From Methylorubrum populi (GTDB taxonomy: Bacteria > Pseudomonadota > Alphaproteobacteria > Rhizobiales > Beijerinckiaceae), in NCBI GenBank assembly GCA_036946625.1, contig JAQIIU010000003.1, positions 1,625,001 through 1,689,000 on the forward strand: a stretch of DNA of 64,000 nt, given 5' to 3'. The number at the start of each line of letters is the position of its first letter. Positions within the stretch are counted from its first letter, which is position 1. Positions 1-8,608 of this stretch are shown piece after piece. A program made the position numbers and the translations under genes. The notes beneath the pieces are model-generated. The model had not been told where the DNA came from and did not search any database. It was given only the letters and a program-made list of their open reading frames with translations.

Positions 1-1
1 T

Positions 2-553
2 CTCGACGGCATCGTCGCCGAGGATGCGGATGACCCGGCGGGCGACGGCGAGGTTCGAGACGCCGTGCGCGTCGAACCATGCGAGGGCGGCAGCCTCGGA
101 CGTCGCATTCCTCCACGATGCGACCGCGGCGGCGGCGAGCCGGACAGCGAGCAGCGGGCGGTCCGGCGCCACGACGTCCGCGATCTCCTGAACGGCGCCC
201 TCGTCGGACAGCACGGTGCCCAGCCGTTCGCCGAAGGCGTCCCAAAGCCGTCCGGCGCGCTCCTGCCCGATGCCCGGCGCGTGGGAGGCGAGGAATTCCC
301 GGATCAGCTTGCCGGTCGGTAGGAGCCGGCGGAGGGCGTTCGCCAGCACCTGGCGCCCGTAGAACATGTCCTCGACCTGGCCGTCCACGCACCACCGTTC
401 GCCGGCCGCCGGGACGCCGCCGACGTCGGCCATGTCGGCCCGCACCCTGACGCGCCGGCCGTGGTCCGGGTGCCCTTCCGTCAGGACGGTCGCCGAGAAA
501 ATGACGCCGAAATCGCGTACCGAGACGACCATCTCCACCGAGACTTCAATCAT
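2..553 (-). CDS. RecD2-like DNA helicase, N-terminal part (runs off left edge)
   Basis: Reading leftward from an ATG at 553 the frame stays open to the window edge (184 codons). The visible part has an OB-like beta-rich start (MIEVSVEMVVSVRDFGVIFS), then a helix-hairpin-helix-like stretch (APGIGQERAGRLWDAFGERL, about residues 93-112), the order found at the N terminus of RecD2/TraA-type SF1 helicases (OB domain, then HhH). The ATPase motifs would lie outside the window, so the helicase call is inferred from the N-terminal pattern only. The start codon overlaps the stop of the upstream small gene (ATGA), so the two were translated together. It belongs to the same decaying mobile island as its neighbours. 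Alternative: another OB/HhH DNA-binding protein. Confidence 0.5.
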   Translation of the reverse strand, partial: MIEVSVEMVVSVRDFGVIFSATVLTEGHPDHGRRVRVRADMADVGGVPAAGERWCVDGQVEDMFYGRQVLANALRRLLPTGKLIREFLASHAPGIGQERAGRLWDAFGERLGTVLSDEGAVQEIADVVAPDRPLLAVRLAAAAVASWRNATSEAAALAWFDAHGVSNLAVARRVIRILGDDAVE

Positions 554-1013
554 CGCGGCCGCTCCGTGCGGAGCACCTGACCGGCCGTTTCGAGGAGGCC
601 CAACTGTTCCCGGTACCCGCGGATCTCGCGACGCTGCCGCTCGATGGTGGCGGCCTGCTCGGGGCGACCACCTTGGACAACTCGCCGCTACGTGCCTCGA
701 CCTGCTTGAGACGCGCGGCCACGGCCTTGTCGACTTCGTCCGCCTCGGACCTCGTGCCGATGGGCTTCAGTCCCTGTTCGACTGCGACCGCATTGAGCGC
801 CGCCCTGAGCTCGGCGTATCGGAACAGGTGCTGCACCTGGCTTTCGCGTAAGCCGAGTGCCCGGCCGACCCCTTTGACGTTCACCTTGCCGTCCCGGGTC
901 GTCGGCAACGTCGGCTCTCGCGTCGCGACCGGCTGCGCCTGCCAGGCCACGATGCACGCCGCGAGCCAAGGCTCCATCGCCGCGCGGATTTCGGGGAGCA
1001 CCGATTTGCTCAT
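550..1013 (-). pseudogene. Small HTH/coiled-coil protein of an integrase trio, frameshifted (GmtX-position)
   Basis: ATG at 1013, four bases after the stop of the recombinase-like gene. Residues 1-120 read as a compact helical domain (KVNVKGVGRALGLRESQVQH) followed by the start of a coiled coil (DKAVAARLKQVEARSGELSK). Around 660-670 the frame is lost in a C/G run. One frame over, the coiled coil continues as EQAATIERQRREIRGYREQL and stops at 550-552, giving the expected ATGA overlap with the helicase gene. The intact ancestor would be about 154 residues. Its position between a recombinase-like gene and a helicase gene resembles gmtX of gamma-mobile-trio islands, but I did not recognise the family from sequence alone. 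Confidence 0.5.
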
Positions 1014-1017
1014 CGGC

Positions 1018-1845
1018 TCACTCCGCCGCCTGCGTCTCGACTTGAAGGTACGAGGAGGAAAGCGCGGAAGGCGCGACCATCCTGCCGAGCGGCTTACCGA
1101 CCGCGTCGCGGCAGGCCGTCTCCAACCTCTCCTGCAATCCAAGGTCCGAGAGCGACTTGCGGCCGGACGCGAGAAGGTCCGTCTCGCGGGCTCCGAGTTC
1201 CATCAGCAGGAAGGCGGACATCGCGTCCGCCGCTCGCCTCCGCTCGGAGACGGTCAGTGGCGCCATGGTGACGGGCACGTAGCCGTTCCGGTAGAGGATC
1301 TGGTTCAGGAACTCGTCCCGTTCCCGCTCGATGTCCGCCGACTCCAGCGACGGGAAGCATCTCGACTGCTGCACCACCGCGTCGATGACCTCGAAGCGGG
1401 TCGAGGCCCGGCCGACCAGATCGGGGATGCCGTCGTCGGGGACGAGCATCGGCAGGTTACCCTCGACCTCAGGGCCGTCGTCCGGCCGCGAGATCGCGCG
1501 CACCTTCTCGATCAGCGCCAGGGTCGCATGGAAGTCCGCCAGCGCCTGGTCGCGACGTTCGCAGTCGGTCTCGTGGGCGGTCTCGGTGGCGACGATCCTG
1601 GCGTGTAGCTCCGGAGGCACCCTTTCGTTGCGGTCGCGGTGCGCCTTGCGCTGCAGCTTGAGCTCCCGGCCCTCGTCGTCGCGTTCCGCGCCCTGTCGCG
1701 CCGTCGCGTCCGCACGGGCCATGATGGCGGAACCGTGCGCCCAGAGGGGAATGAGGAACGGGAGGCCGGTCACGAAGAACCGGCACCGGACGCAATTCTG
1801 CGCGCCCCCCGGCACCGGTGCATGGCCCAGCCTGCGTCTGGCCAT
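1018..1845 (-). pseudogene. C-terminal fragment of a GmtZ/VPA1269-like recombinase protein
   Basis: About 275 codons are open. Near the N-terminal end is a zinc-ribbon-like motif GGAQNCVRCRFFVTG, followed by a long charged helical region (DDEGRELKLQRKAHRDRNER) and a C-terminal helical domain. This C-terminal layout, a CxxCR-FVTG motif followed by coiled coil, fits the large proteins that accompany tyrosine recombinases in integrase trios (VPA1269 family, GmtZ); that is recalled family knowledge, not a search. The upstream part, which would hold any catalytic domain, is missing because IS5-family sequence begins at about 1850. The gene is therefore a 5'-truncated remnant. It runs into the small coiled-coil gene with a 4-base gap. 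Confidence 0.45.
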
Positions 1846-1879
1846 CCTCGATGGCGCCTTCCATCCTCGATGGCGCCTT
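1842..1879. repeat. Perfect 19-bp tandem duplication at the IS5 junction
   Basis: The 19-mer ccatcctcgatggcgcctt occurs twice head to tail (1842-1860 and 1861-1879). It sits at the border between the truncated recombinase-like gene and the IS5-family remnant, so it probably marks the rearrangement that joined them. Confidence 0.85.
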
Positions 1880-2148
1880 CACGGCCGAGCGCTGCCGGGA
1901 GTGGTGCAACCTCCACGGCATGCGCCACCACGTCGTCGAGAAGGACCCGGATCAGAGGGGCTTCGTCGTGCTGGAGCGACGCTGGGTCGTGGAGCGGACC
2001 TTCGGCTGGCTCAGCCACTGGGGCGGCTTGCTGCGCGAGCGCGCCGGTCGCCTCGATGTCGCCACCGGTCGCCTGGCCTGCGTCGCCTGCCTCGTGGCTG
2101 CCAACGCACTCAACAATCCCGCATGAAACAGAGTTCTCAAACAGGCTC
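1870..2148 (+). pseudogene. IS5-family transposase remnant (C-terminal end plus right inverted repeat)
   Basis: The plus frame ending with the stop at 2124-2126 gives the C-terminal end of an IS5-family DDE transposase: HHVVEKDPDQRGFVVLERRW, then VVERTFGWLSHWGGL with the catalytic Glu of the DDE triad, ending LVAANALNNPA. Everything upstream of about residue 15 of this fragment is missing. Downstream, tcaaacaggctc at 2137-2148 is the right terminal inverted repeat and tga at 2149-2151 would be a 3-bp target duplication. The same terminal sequence bounds four MITE-like elements elsewhere in the window. TNA target use points to the IS1031 subgroup. The IS4 element inserted exactly at this right end. 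Confidence 0.75.
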
Positions 2149-2154
2149 TGAGGG

Positions 2155-3597
2155 CTATGCCTTTTAAGGTTCGTTTATATTAACTATATCCTTGCAATGA
2201 GCGAAGCATTGCAAGGATCCGATCCAGTCTGGTCTGCCGTCATTGAACGGTTCGAGAACTATGCGCCGACGAGCCTGATGGCCCGCACGGCCTTGGAACA
2301 CGCGCTGCCGGCCGGCTGGATCGACGAGGTGTTCGAGCAGCATCGCCAGCGGCAATACACGCGGGAGTTGCTGTTCTCCACTGTCGTCAGGCTGACGATG
2401 CTCGTCGCTCTCGGCCTGCGCTCGTCGTTGCACGCCGCTGCGCGCGAAGCCGAAGACCTGACCGTCTCGCTGCCCGCCCTCTACGACAAGGTCAACCGCA
2501 CCGAGCCCGACCTGCTGCGCGCCCTCGTGCGCGGCAGCGCGACCCGACTGGCCCCGGTGATGACCGCGGCGGGCACCGGCCATCCGAGCCTGCCGGGCTA
2601 CGCACTGCGCGTGCTGGACGGCAACCATCTGCCCGGCAGCGACAAGCGCCTGAAGCCTCTGCGCGCGCATCGCGGCGCCGCCCTGCCGGGGCAGACCCTG
2701 GTCGTCTACGATCCCGATACCGGCCTGGCCGTCGATCTGGTGGCGGCCGAAGATGCTTATGCCGACGAACGGGCGCTGGCCCGGGCCCTCCTGGACGCTG
2801 CCGCGCCCGGTCAGGTCTGGGTCGCCGATCGGCACTTCTGTGTCCGGACCTGGCTGCAGGGTCTGGTTGAGGCAGGCAGCCACTTCGTGGTGCGTCGGCA
2901 CGGCAACCATCCCCGCCTGGGCGCGCAGGGGGATTGGCAGGCGTGCGGCTCCTGCGAGACCGGCACACTGTGTGAGCAGAGCATTACGCTGGAGGGGAGC
3001 GGCGATGCGTGGCGGCGCATCGCGCTGAGCTTGACGGCGCCAACGACGGAGGGAGACCGGACGATCTGGCTGTGGAGCAACCTGCCGGCGAGCGTCAGTG
3101 CGGCGCAGATCGCGCAGGTGTATCGGCGACGCTGGCGGATCGAGGGTCTGTTCCTGCAGATGGAACGGGTGCTGCACAGCGAGGCCGGTCGCCTGGGTCG
3201 TCCGCGGGCGGCCCTGCTGGGGTTTGCCGCTGCCGTTCTGGCCCACAACGTGCTGAGCCTGCTGAGCGCGTGCATCGAGCAGGTGCACGGGCCCGAGCCG
3301 CGGGTCTCGGTGTTCCACCTGAGCCGTCAGATCGGTGCCGGCTACGAGGGGCTGATGGTGGCGCTCGGACACGGCTCTGTGTTGACGGGCCAGGAGGATG
3401 CGGCGAGCGTCGCGGCCCGCTTGCTCGCCTTGGCGGAGCGGGTCGACCCAGGGCGGATTGCAACCAGCCCGCGTGGTCCCAAGCGCAAGGTCGACAAGCC
3501 CTATGTAGCGGCGGCTACGGCCCGAAAACACGTCGCCACCGCCAGGGTCCTCGAAAAGGCCAAGCTAATGGCTAAGAAAACACCTTAAAAGGCATGG
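2155..3597 (+). mobile_element. Intact IS4-family insertion sequence (1443 bp)
   Basis: The element is bounded by 16-bp inverted ends, ctatgccttttaaggt at 2155-2170 and the complement of ccatgccttttaaggt at 3582-3597, with one mismatch. It is flanked by a 9-bp direct repeat ctctgaggg (2146-2154 and 3598-3606), the target duplication. It encodes one full-length transposase. Intact ends, intact gene and identical duplication suggest recent insertion. It landed at the right end of the IS5 remnant and next to the IS3 remnant, so this spot has been hit at least three times. Confidence 0.93.
2197..3588 (+). CDS. IS4-family transposase
   Basis: 463 residues, the usual length for the family. It catalyses cut-and-paste transposition of the surrounding element. 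DDE-type features are visible: the first Asp in VLDGNHLPGS (about residue 139), the second in VWVADRHFCVRTW (about 210), and the YREK-like motif YRRRWRIEGLFLQME (about 309) with the catalytic Glu. The C terminus is basic (KRKVDKPYVAAATARKH). The ATG lies 26 bases inside the left inverted repeat and the stop overlaps the right one, as is normal for IS4 elements. No frameshift or stop is seen, so the gene should be active. Confidence 0.93.
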   Translation: MSEALQGSDPVWSAVIERFENYAPTSLMARTALEHALPAGWIDEVFEQHRQRQYTRELLFSTVVRLTMLVALGLRSSLHAAAREAEDLTVSLPALYDKVNRTEPDLLRALVRGSATRLAPVMTAAGTGHPSLPGYALRVLDGNHLPGSDKRLKPLRAHRGAALPGQTLVVYDPDTGLAVDLVAAEDAYADERALARALLDAAAPGQVWVADRHFCVRTWLQGLVEAGSHFVVRRHGNHPRLGAQGDWQACGSCETGTLCEQSITLEGSGDAWRRIALSLTAPTTEGDRTIWLWSNLPASVSAAQIAQVYRRRWRIEGLFLQMERVLHSEAGRLGRPRAALLGFAAAVLAHNVLSLLSACIEQVHGPEPRVSVFHLSRQIGAGYEGLMVALGHGSVLTGQEDAASVAARLLALAERVDPGRIATSPRGPKRKVDKPYVAAATARKHVATARVLEKAKLMAKKTP

Positions 3598-3606
3598 CTC
3601 TGAGGG

Positions 3607-3965
3607 CCCGTCTTGGCGACCCATTTGCGTAGTGCCTTCGAGATCATCTCAGGACTGTTGTCGCACCGGATGTGCTCCAGGATGCCGTGCCAGCACATCG
3701 CATCGGCCAGCGCCTCGATCACGCCGAGGCTGTTGATCCGCCGAGCAACCTTCAGCGCCAGGCAGGCCCGGCTGTGCTCGTCGATCAGCGTCAGGATGCG
3801 CAAGCGTCGGCCATCGTGGGTCTGCCCCTGCACGAAGTCGAAGCTCCAGACATGGTTGCGGTAGAGCAGACGCAGTCGCACGCAGGAGCCGTCGTTCAGC
3901 CACAGGCGGCTGCGCGGCCGGTGCTTCTGTGGGACCTTGAGCCCCTCGCGACGCCAGATGCGTTG
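3607..3965 (-). pseudogene. IS3-family (IS407-group) OrfB transposase fragment
   Basis: Reading right to left from about 3965, the frame gives WRREGLKVPQKHRPRSRLWL, then NHVWSFDFVQGQTHDGRRLR with the first catalytic Asp, then ILTLIDEHSRACLALKV and HIRCDNSPEMISKALRKW with the second Asp. This is the rve integrase core of an IS3-family OrfB. It stops abruptly after WVAKTG at 3607, where the IS4 target duplication begins. The catalytic Glu, the N-terminal part and OrfA are absent. No inverted repeat of an IS3 element is visible. Confidence 0.85.
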
Positions 3966-4156
3966 TCACCGCGCAGATCGCAAAGGCCCGGAAAGAGCGG
4001 TGACAATCTTGCCTTGGCCGGCAGTTGTCTGATAAGGCGGCCGCCTCCCCGCGATGTCACCGATGTCATCGCCGGAGCGTCCTCGCGGCGCTCCGCCCCT
4101 TCGAGACACCTTGAACAGCAGGCGGCCGGTCTCGAATCCGTGCCGATGTGAGACCG

Positions 4157-4282
4157 ATGAAGATTCGCAACTCGCTCAAGTCGCTGCGCGGACGTCACCG
4201 CGACAACCAGCTCGTGCGCCGCAAGGGCCGCGTCTACGTCATCAACAAGACCCAGAAGCGCTTCAAGGCCCGCCAGGGCTGA
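4157..4282 (+). CDS. rpmJ: 50S ribosomal protein L36, zinc-free form
   Basis: 41 residues ([20 protein letters not shown], then [21 protein letters not shown], stop). L36 binds 23S rRNA in the large subunit near the peptidyl-transferase region. Canonical L36 has four zinc ligands (three Cys and one His); here there is no Cys at all, so this is the zinc-independent (C-minus) type usual in alphaproteobacteria. It is the first core chromosomal gene after the mobile island. A TPR gene follows on the same strand after about 70 bases. Too short for most gene callers but unambiguous. Confidence 0.95.
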   Translation: MKIRNSLKSLRGRHRDNQLVRRKGRVYVINKTQKRFKARQG

Positions 4283-4354
4283 TGGCCGACCGCGCTCGTG
4301 CGCGGCACCGGAGCGCGTTGACGGCAGGCGGGTTTGGGGTGGAAGCTCCGGCCT

Positions 4355-4957
4355 ATGGACGTCCGTCGAACCCTCTTCCTGACCGTTCAATGCCTCGGTC
4401 TCGCACTGGCAGGCATCGGCGGCCCGGCCGTGGCGGCCGAGAAGGAAAAGCCGGCGAGTGAGCGCAAGGCACATCCGCCGGTCAGCCTCGACGACCTCTA
4501 CGCCCGTCTCAAGCAGGCCGGCGACGAGGCCGAGGCCAAGGCGATCGCCACCCTGATCGAGCGGCGGCTCGGCCGCTCCGGCAGCGCCACCGCCGACCTC
4601 CTCTCAGACCGGGCCCGGCAGGCGATGAGCGGCAACGATCTGCCGCTGGCCGTCGAACTGATGGACCGTGCCGTCGCCCTGGAGCCGAACTGGGCCGAGG
4701 GCTGGAGCCGGCGCGCGACCGTGTTCTGGCGACTCTCCGATTCGGCCTCGGCCATCGCCGACCTGCAGCGGGCCCTGGTGCTGGAGCCGCGCCATTTCGA
4801 GGCCTGGGCCGCTCTGGGCAAGCTCTACCTCGCGCAGGACGACAAGGGCCGGGCGCTCGACGCCTTCCGCCGGGCGGAGGGACTTTATCCGCAATGGGAC
4901 GTGCTGAAGAAGGCGATCGAGCGGCTGACCCCCGACGTGGAAGGCCGCGATCTCTGA
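4355..4957 (+). CDS. Exported tetratricopeptide-repeat protein
   Basis: 200 residues from the ATG at 4355 (MDVRRTLFLTVQCLGLALAG), which begins a signal peptide likely cut after GGPAVAA; an ATG seven codons upstream is possible but weakens the signal. The mature protein has about three TPR units: DLPLAVELMDRAVALEPNWA, SASAIADLQRALVLEPRHFE and DKGRALDAFRRAEGLYPQWD, each with the A-x-x-D/A-P spacing of TPR helices. TPR proteins are periplasmic scaffolds; the partner cannot be deduced. It follows rpmJ on the same strand by 72 bases and may be cotranscribed. Confidence 0.85.
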   Translation: MDVRRTLFLTVQCLGLALAGIGGPAVAAEKEKPASERKAHPPVSLDDLYARLKQAGDEAEAKAIATLIERRLGRSGSATADLLSDRARQAMSGNDLPLAVELMDRAVALEPNWAEGWSRRATVFWRLSDSASAIADLQRALVLEPRHFEAWAALGKLYLAQDDKGRALDAFRRAEGLYPQWDVLKKAIERLTPDVEGRDL

Positions 4958-5333
4958 TTCGATCGCCGTGATGCCGGCCGATCTCCTGCGCCTCACCGGC
5001 CTTTCAGGGGAGGGCGCTGGGGCAGGCCCTCGCCCGGCCCGGCATCGGCCCCGTGATTCCGCTCGGCCATCCTTGCCGAGCAGGCGCCGCGTTGCCGAGA
5101 GATGCGCGTGCCGAGGGTGATCCCGCGGGCGAGGCCGACCCGATCGTGGCGACAGGTCTTCAGGCCGAGCCCTTGAACCGGGCGATGCCGCGGGCCCGGC
5201 GGATCGTGCGGCCCGGAGGCGGCCATATGCTGACCCACACCCCGGGACGGCGTGAGCGGATCGGCTGCGCCATCGGCGGAAGGAACCGGTCGAGGCGGAA
5301 AAGGTTTTGCGAAGCCGGCCAGCGCTGCGATCT

Positions 5334-5411
5334 GGATTGCTTCGGCTTCGCCTCGCAATGACGGAAAAGGATGATTCGCGTGTCGTTGCGAGCCGTCCGG
5401 CGAAGCAATCC
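5334..5411. repeat. Extragenic palindromic repeat in the 4958-5588 gap
   Basis: The 630-base stretch between the TPR gene and gapR has no convincing gene. It contains an inverted pair: ggattgcttcg...cgcaatgac at 5334-5362 and gtcgttgcgag...gaagcaatcc at 5382-5411. A second copy of the same design is at 9202-9279. Repeats built on this ggattgcttcg/cgcaatgac core are common as dispersed extragenic elements in alphaproteobacteria. Confidence 0.8.
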
Positions 5412-5588
5412 GGCACCCGCGACGGCGCAGATAAGGGGGGCGGGCGTCGGTCCTCATCCATCTGCTGCCTGATTGACGGTGACGAGAACCGGGAGAACCT
5501 CTTCCGCAAACGAGAACGCCGGCGACACGGCTTTGAAACCGCGACGCCGACGCGAAAAACGTCCGTCACACCGAGGCGAGACGGCCGA

Positions 5589-5855
5589 CTACGCCATGCC
5601 GAGGGCCTGGAGGTAGAGTTCGAGGATCGCCTCCTCCTCCTGGCGCTCGTCGTGGTCGCGCTTGCGCAGGGAGATGATCTTGCGCAGCACCTTCACGTCG
5701 AAGCCGTTGGCCTTGGCTTCGGCGTAGACGTCCTTGATGTCGCCCGCGATGCCGGCCTTCTCCTCTTCGAGGCGCTCGATGCGCTCGATGATGCTCTTGA
5801 GCTGGTCGGCGGCGACCGAGGACGGATCGACGGCGGGGGCAGGCGAGGCGGCCAT
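5589..5855 (-). CDS. gapR: Nucleoid-associated protein GapR (DUF2312)
   Basis: 88 residues, normal for the family. GapR is a small coiled-coil protein that clamps overtwisted DNA and assists topoisomerases during replication in Caulobacter and relatives. The signature is visible: [20 protein letters not shown] (long helix), [20 protein letters not shown], then [20 protein letters not shown] and a short C-terminal [11 protein letters not shown]. The N-terminal 16 residues are Ala/Pro-rich and probably disordered. It lies 105 bases downstream of the DUF1244 gene on the same strand. Confidence 0.95.
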   Translation of the reverse strand: MAASPAPAVDPSSVAADQLKSIIERIERLEEEKAGIAGDIKDVYAEAKANGFDVKVLRKIISLRKRDHDERQEEEAILELYLQALGMA

Positions 5856-5960
5856 GGCGGCGCTCCTTCAGGCGAGGGGAGGCGTGTGCCCGAAGGTCCA
5901 CGCCGGATGTTCCGGGATTAAGCGATCAACCTTACCCGCTCGTTGATGCCGCGCCCGGCT

Positions 5961-6269
5961 TCAGTGGCCGGTGTTCCGGCTGGACGAGAAACGGGCCTGC
6001 TGCTCCGGGCTCGCCTCGGTCTGGTGCGTCCACTTCCACGCCTCGTAGGGCATGCCGTAGACGTGCTCGCGGCTCTCTTCCTTCGAGAGTCCGAGACCGC
6101 GCTCCTCCGCCGCGTCCTTCAGCCAGTTCGACAGGCAGTTGCGGCAGAAGCCGGCGAGATTCATCAGATCGATGTTCTGCACGTCGGTGCGGTTGCGCAG
6201 GTGCGAGACGAGGCGGCGGAACACGGCCGCCTCCAGTTCGGTCTGCGTAGCGGGATCGATTCCGTTCAT
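5961..6269 (-). CDS. DUF1244 domain protein
   Basis: 102 residues. The family is short, cytoplasmic and without an assigned reaction. Diagnostic pieces are VFRRLVSHLRNRTDVQNIDL, the Cys pair in AGFCRNCLSNWLKDAA (about residues 40-55) and MPYEAWKWTHQ. The two Cys and the conserved His/Trp positions suggest metal binding, which is inference. It follows the N-formylglutamate amidohydrolase gene by 57 bases and precedes gapR, an arrangement I recall from many Rhizobiales. Confidence 0.9.
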   Translation of the reverse strand: MNGIDPATQTELEAAVFRRLVSHLRNRTDVQNIDLMNLAGFCRNCLSNWLKDAAEERGLGLSKEESREHVYGMPYEAWKWTHQTEASPEQQARFSSSRNTGH

Positions 6270-6326
6270 GGCGGCTCTCGCAGCGTCGGTGGGATGCCGC
6301 TGAGGTCGTCCCGTGAGGCGCTCCCG

Positions 6327-7100
6327 TCAAGCGGCCGGGCGCAGCATCGGCCTCAGGATGCGGGCGAAGCGCTGCGCCCATTCCTCCTGACCCTCGGGAC
6401 CGCCGATCAGATCCTGCCGGATCTCGACCAGCGCGTTGGGCAGGCCGCGGGCGGTGGCGTGGCGGTCGATCGTGTCGCCGGGCAGGCCGCCGCCGTAGGG
6501 CTGGTTGTCGCCGACGCACAGGCCCGCCGGATCGGCCCTCAGAGCCTCGATGAGCAGGCGGCTCAAGCCCGCGTCCCGGTCGTAGAGCACGCCGACCTGC
6601 CAGGGACGGGCGAGGGTGCGCCAGAACGGGGTGAAGCTGTGCATGGTCACCAGCATCGGGCGCACGCCCGCCGCTTCCGCGCGGGCCACCGCCTCGTCCA
6701 CCGCCCGGTCGAAGGGCAGGTAGAAGCGGCGGACACGCTCGGCGACGCCGGCCGCGTCGATCCGGGCATTGCCCGGCACGACGGCACCGTCGGACAGGCG
6801 CATCACCAGGGTCGGGTCGAGCCGTCCGCGGTTCGGGTCGATGATCAGCCGCGAGAACTGCGTCAGCACCGCCGGTACGCCGAGCCGGGCGGCGAGGCGA
6901 CGCGTCACCGCGGCCGCGCCGATGTCGTAGGCGATGTGGCGGGAGAATTCCGCTTCCGGTACGCCGAGCCGGGCGAGATCGTCCGGCACGGCGTTGGAGG
7001 CGTGCTCGCACACGAGCAGGAGCCCGTGCGCGGGATCGCCCTCCAGGCATTCGACGGGATGTTCGGGAAGGTTGCGGGTCTCGGGCTTGATGGACAGCAT
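6327..7100 (-). CDS. N-formylglutamate amidohydrolase family protein
   Basis: 257 residues. The family hydrolyses N-formyl-L-glutamate to formate and glutamate (last step of one histidine-degradation route). Motifs seen: LLLVCEHASNAVPDDL (about residues 27-42, metal-binding His/Glu region), RHIAYDIGA, LIIDPNRGRLDP, MLVTMHSFTPFW and VGDNQPYGGGLPGDTIDRHA. There are no other hut genes nearby, and the conserved gapR/DUF1244 neighbourhood suggests the true substrate may not be formylglutamate. First gene of a minus-strand cluster with DUF1244 and gapR; the promoter would lie in the 194-base gap before gck, which is divergent. Confidence 0.9.
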   Translation of the reverse strand: MLSIKPETRNLPEHPVECLEGDPAHGLLLVCEHASNAVPDDLARLGVPEAEFSRHIAYDIGAAAVTRRLAARLGVPAVLTQFSRLIIDPNRGRLDPTLVMRLSDGAVVPGNARIDAAGVAERVRRFYLPFDRAVDEAVARAEAAGVRPMLVTMHSFTPFWRTLARPWQVGVLYDRDAGLSRLLIEALRADPAGLCVGDNQPYGGGLPGDTIDRHATARGLPNALVEIRQDLIGGPEGQEEWAQRFARILRPMLRPAA

Positions 7101-7294
7101 GGCGGCTTATCTGGGCCGGATCGGCCGGATCGAAAGGGTGTCGGCTGCGCAAGCAGGGCGGACATGCGGGAAAGACCCGGGGCCAATCAAAAAGAATGCC
7201 TCGGGACACGAAAGTTTTGTGAAACCGCGAAGGCTTGCCGACACGGCAGCGCTCGGGCAAGCACGAGCCAAACAAGAACCGTGCGAGGACGCTC

Positions 7295-8608
7295 ATGATC
7301 GCCCCTGTCCCGATCGATCCGGCCCATGCGGAGCGTCGCGCCCTGCTCGCGTCGATCCTCGACGAGGCGATCGCCGCCGCCCATCCGCGCAAGTGCCTGG
7401 TCGGGCACCTGCCGGCGCCGACGCCGGGGCGGTTGATCATCCTCGGCGCGGGCAAGGCGGGCGGCAGCATGGCCGCGGTGGCGAGCCGGTTCTATCGCCA
7501 GGAGCACGGCGTGCCGGAGGACCGGATCGTCGGCCTCGCGGTGGCGCGCCACGGCTACGGCGAGGACGCCCCCGGCATCCGCATGGTCGAAGCCGGCCAT
7601 CCCGTGCCCGACGCGGCCGGCATCGAGGCGACCAGGGAAGCGCTCGCCATCGCCGCCGGCGCCGGGCCGGAGGACGAGGTTCTGGTGCTGCTCTCCGGCG
7701 GCGGCTCGGCGAACTGGATCGCCCCCGCGGGCGACCTGACGCTTTCCGAGAAGCAGGCGATCACCAAGGCGCTGCTGCGCTCGGGCGCGCCGATCAATGA
7801 GATCAACGCGGTGCGCAAGCACCTCTCGCGCATCAAGGGCGGGCGCCTCGCCGTCGCCGCGCGGAACGCGAAGACGATCCTGACGCTGGCGATCTCCGAC
7901 GTGCCGCACGACGATCCCTCGGTGATCGCCTCCGGCCCGACCGTGCCCGACCCGTCGACCCTCGCCGATGCCCGCGCGATCTGCGAGCGCCGCGGCATCA
8001 CCCTGCCCGGATCGGCGCTCGCGCTGCTCCACGACCCGGCCAACGAGACGCCGAAGGCGGGCGACCCGGCTTTCGCCCGGGCCGAGTACCGCATCATCGC
8101 CCGGCCGATCGACGCGCTGGAGGCGGCGGCCGCCGCCGCGCGCCGGGCCGGCTACGAACCCGTGATGCTGGGCTCGGACCTCGAAGGCGAGGCCCGCGAG
8201 GTCGCCGCCGAACACGCGCGGCCGGCGCTGGAAGCGAAGCAGGCGGGCCGGCGCGTCGCGCTGATCTCGGGCGGCGAACTCACCGTCACCATCCGCGGCG
8301 AGGGCGACGGCGGGCCGAACCAGGAATACGCCCTGGCGCTCGCCCTGGCGCTCGACGGCGCCGAGGGCATCGCCGGCATCGCCGCCGACACCGACGGCAC
8401 CGATGGCGGGCGCGGCGCCGCCACCGATCCGGCCGGCGGCCTGGTCGATGCGACCACCCTGGCCCGCGCCCGCGCCGCCGGTCTCGACCCGCGGGCGATG
8501 CTGGCGGACAACGATTCGACGCGATTCTTCGCGACGATCGGCGATCTCGTTCAGCCCGGCCCCACTCGGACCAATGTCAACGACTGTCGCATCATCCTCG
8601 TGGGCTGA
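7295..8608 (+). CDS. gck: Glycerate 2-kinase, MOFRL family (serine cycle)
   Basis: 437 residues from the ATG at 7295 (MIAPVPIDPAHAERRALLAS); a longer frame upstream lacks family similarity. Phosphorylates D-glycerate with ATP to 2-phosphoglycerate, the kinase step of the serine cycle in methylotrophs. Visible: GRLIILGAGKAGGSMAAVAS (nucleotide-binding, about 44-63), VLVLLSGGGSANWIAP (about 130-145), KHLSRIKGGRLAVAA, and the C-terminal MOFRL part with GGELTVTIRGEGDGGPNQEY and AADTDGTDGGRGAATDP. Related proteins were long annotated as hydroxypyruvate reductase (TtuD). The DUF1036 gene starts inside its last 35 bases. Confidence 0.93.
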   Translation: MIAPVPIDPAHAERRALLASILDEAIAAAHPRKCLVGHLPAPTPGRLIILGAGKAGGSMAAVASRFYRQEHGVPEDRIVGLAVARHGYGEDAPGIRMVEAGHPVPDAAGIEATREALAIAAGAGPEDEVLVLLSGGGSANWIAPAGDLTLSEKQAITKALLRSGAPINEINAVRKHLSRIKGGRLAVAARNAKTILTLAISDVPHDDPSVIASGPTVPDPSTLADARAICERRGITLPGSALALLHDPANETPKAGDPAFARAEYRIIARPIDALEAAAAAARRAGYEPVMLGSDLEGEAREVAAEHARPALEAKQAGRRVALISGGELTVTIRGEGDGGPNQEYALALALALDGAEGIAGIAADTDGTDGGRGAATDPAGGLVDATTLARARAAGLDPRAMLADNDSTRFFATIGDLVQPGPTRTNVNDCRIILVG

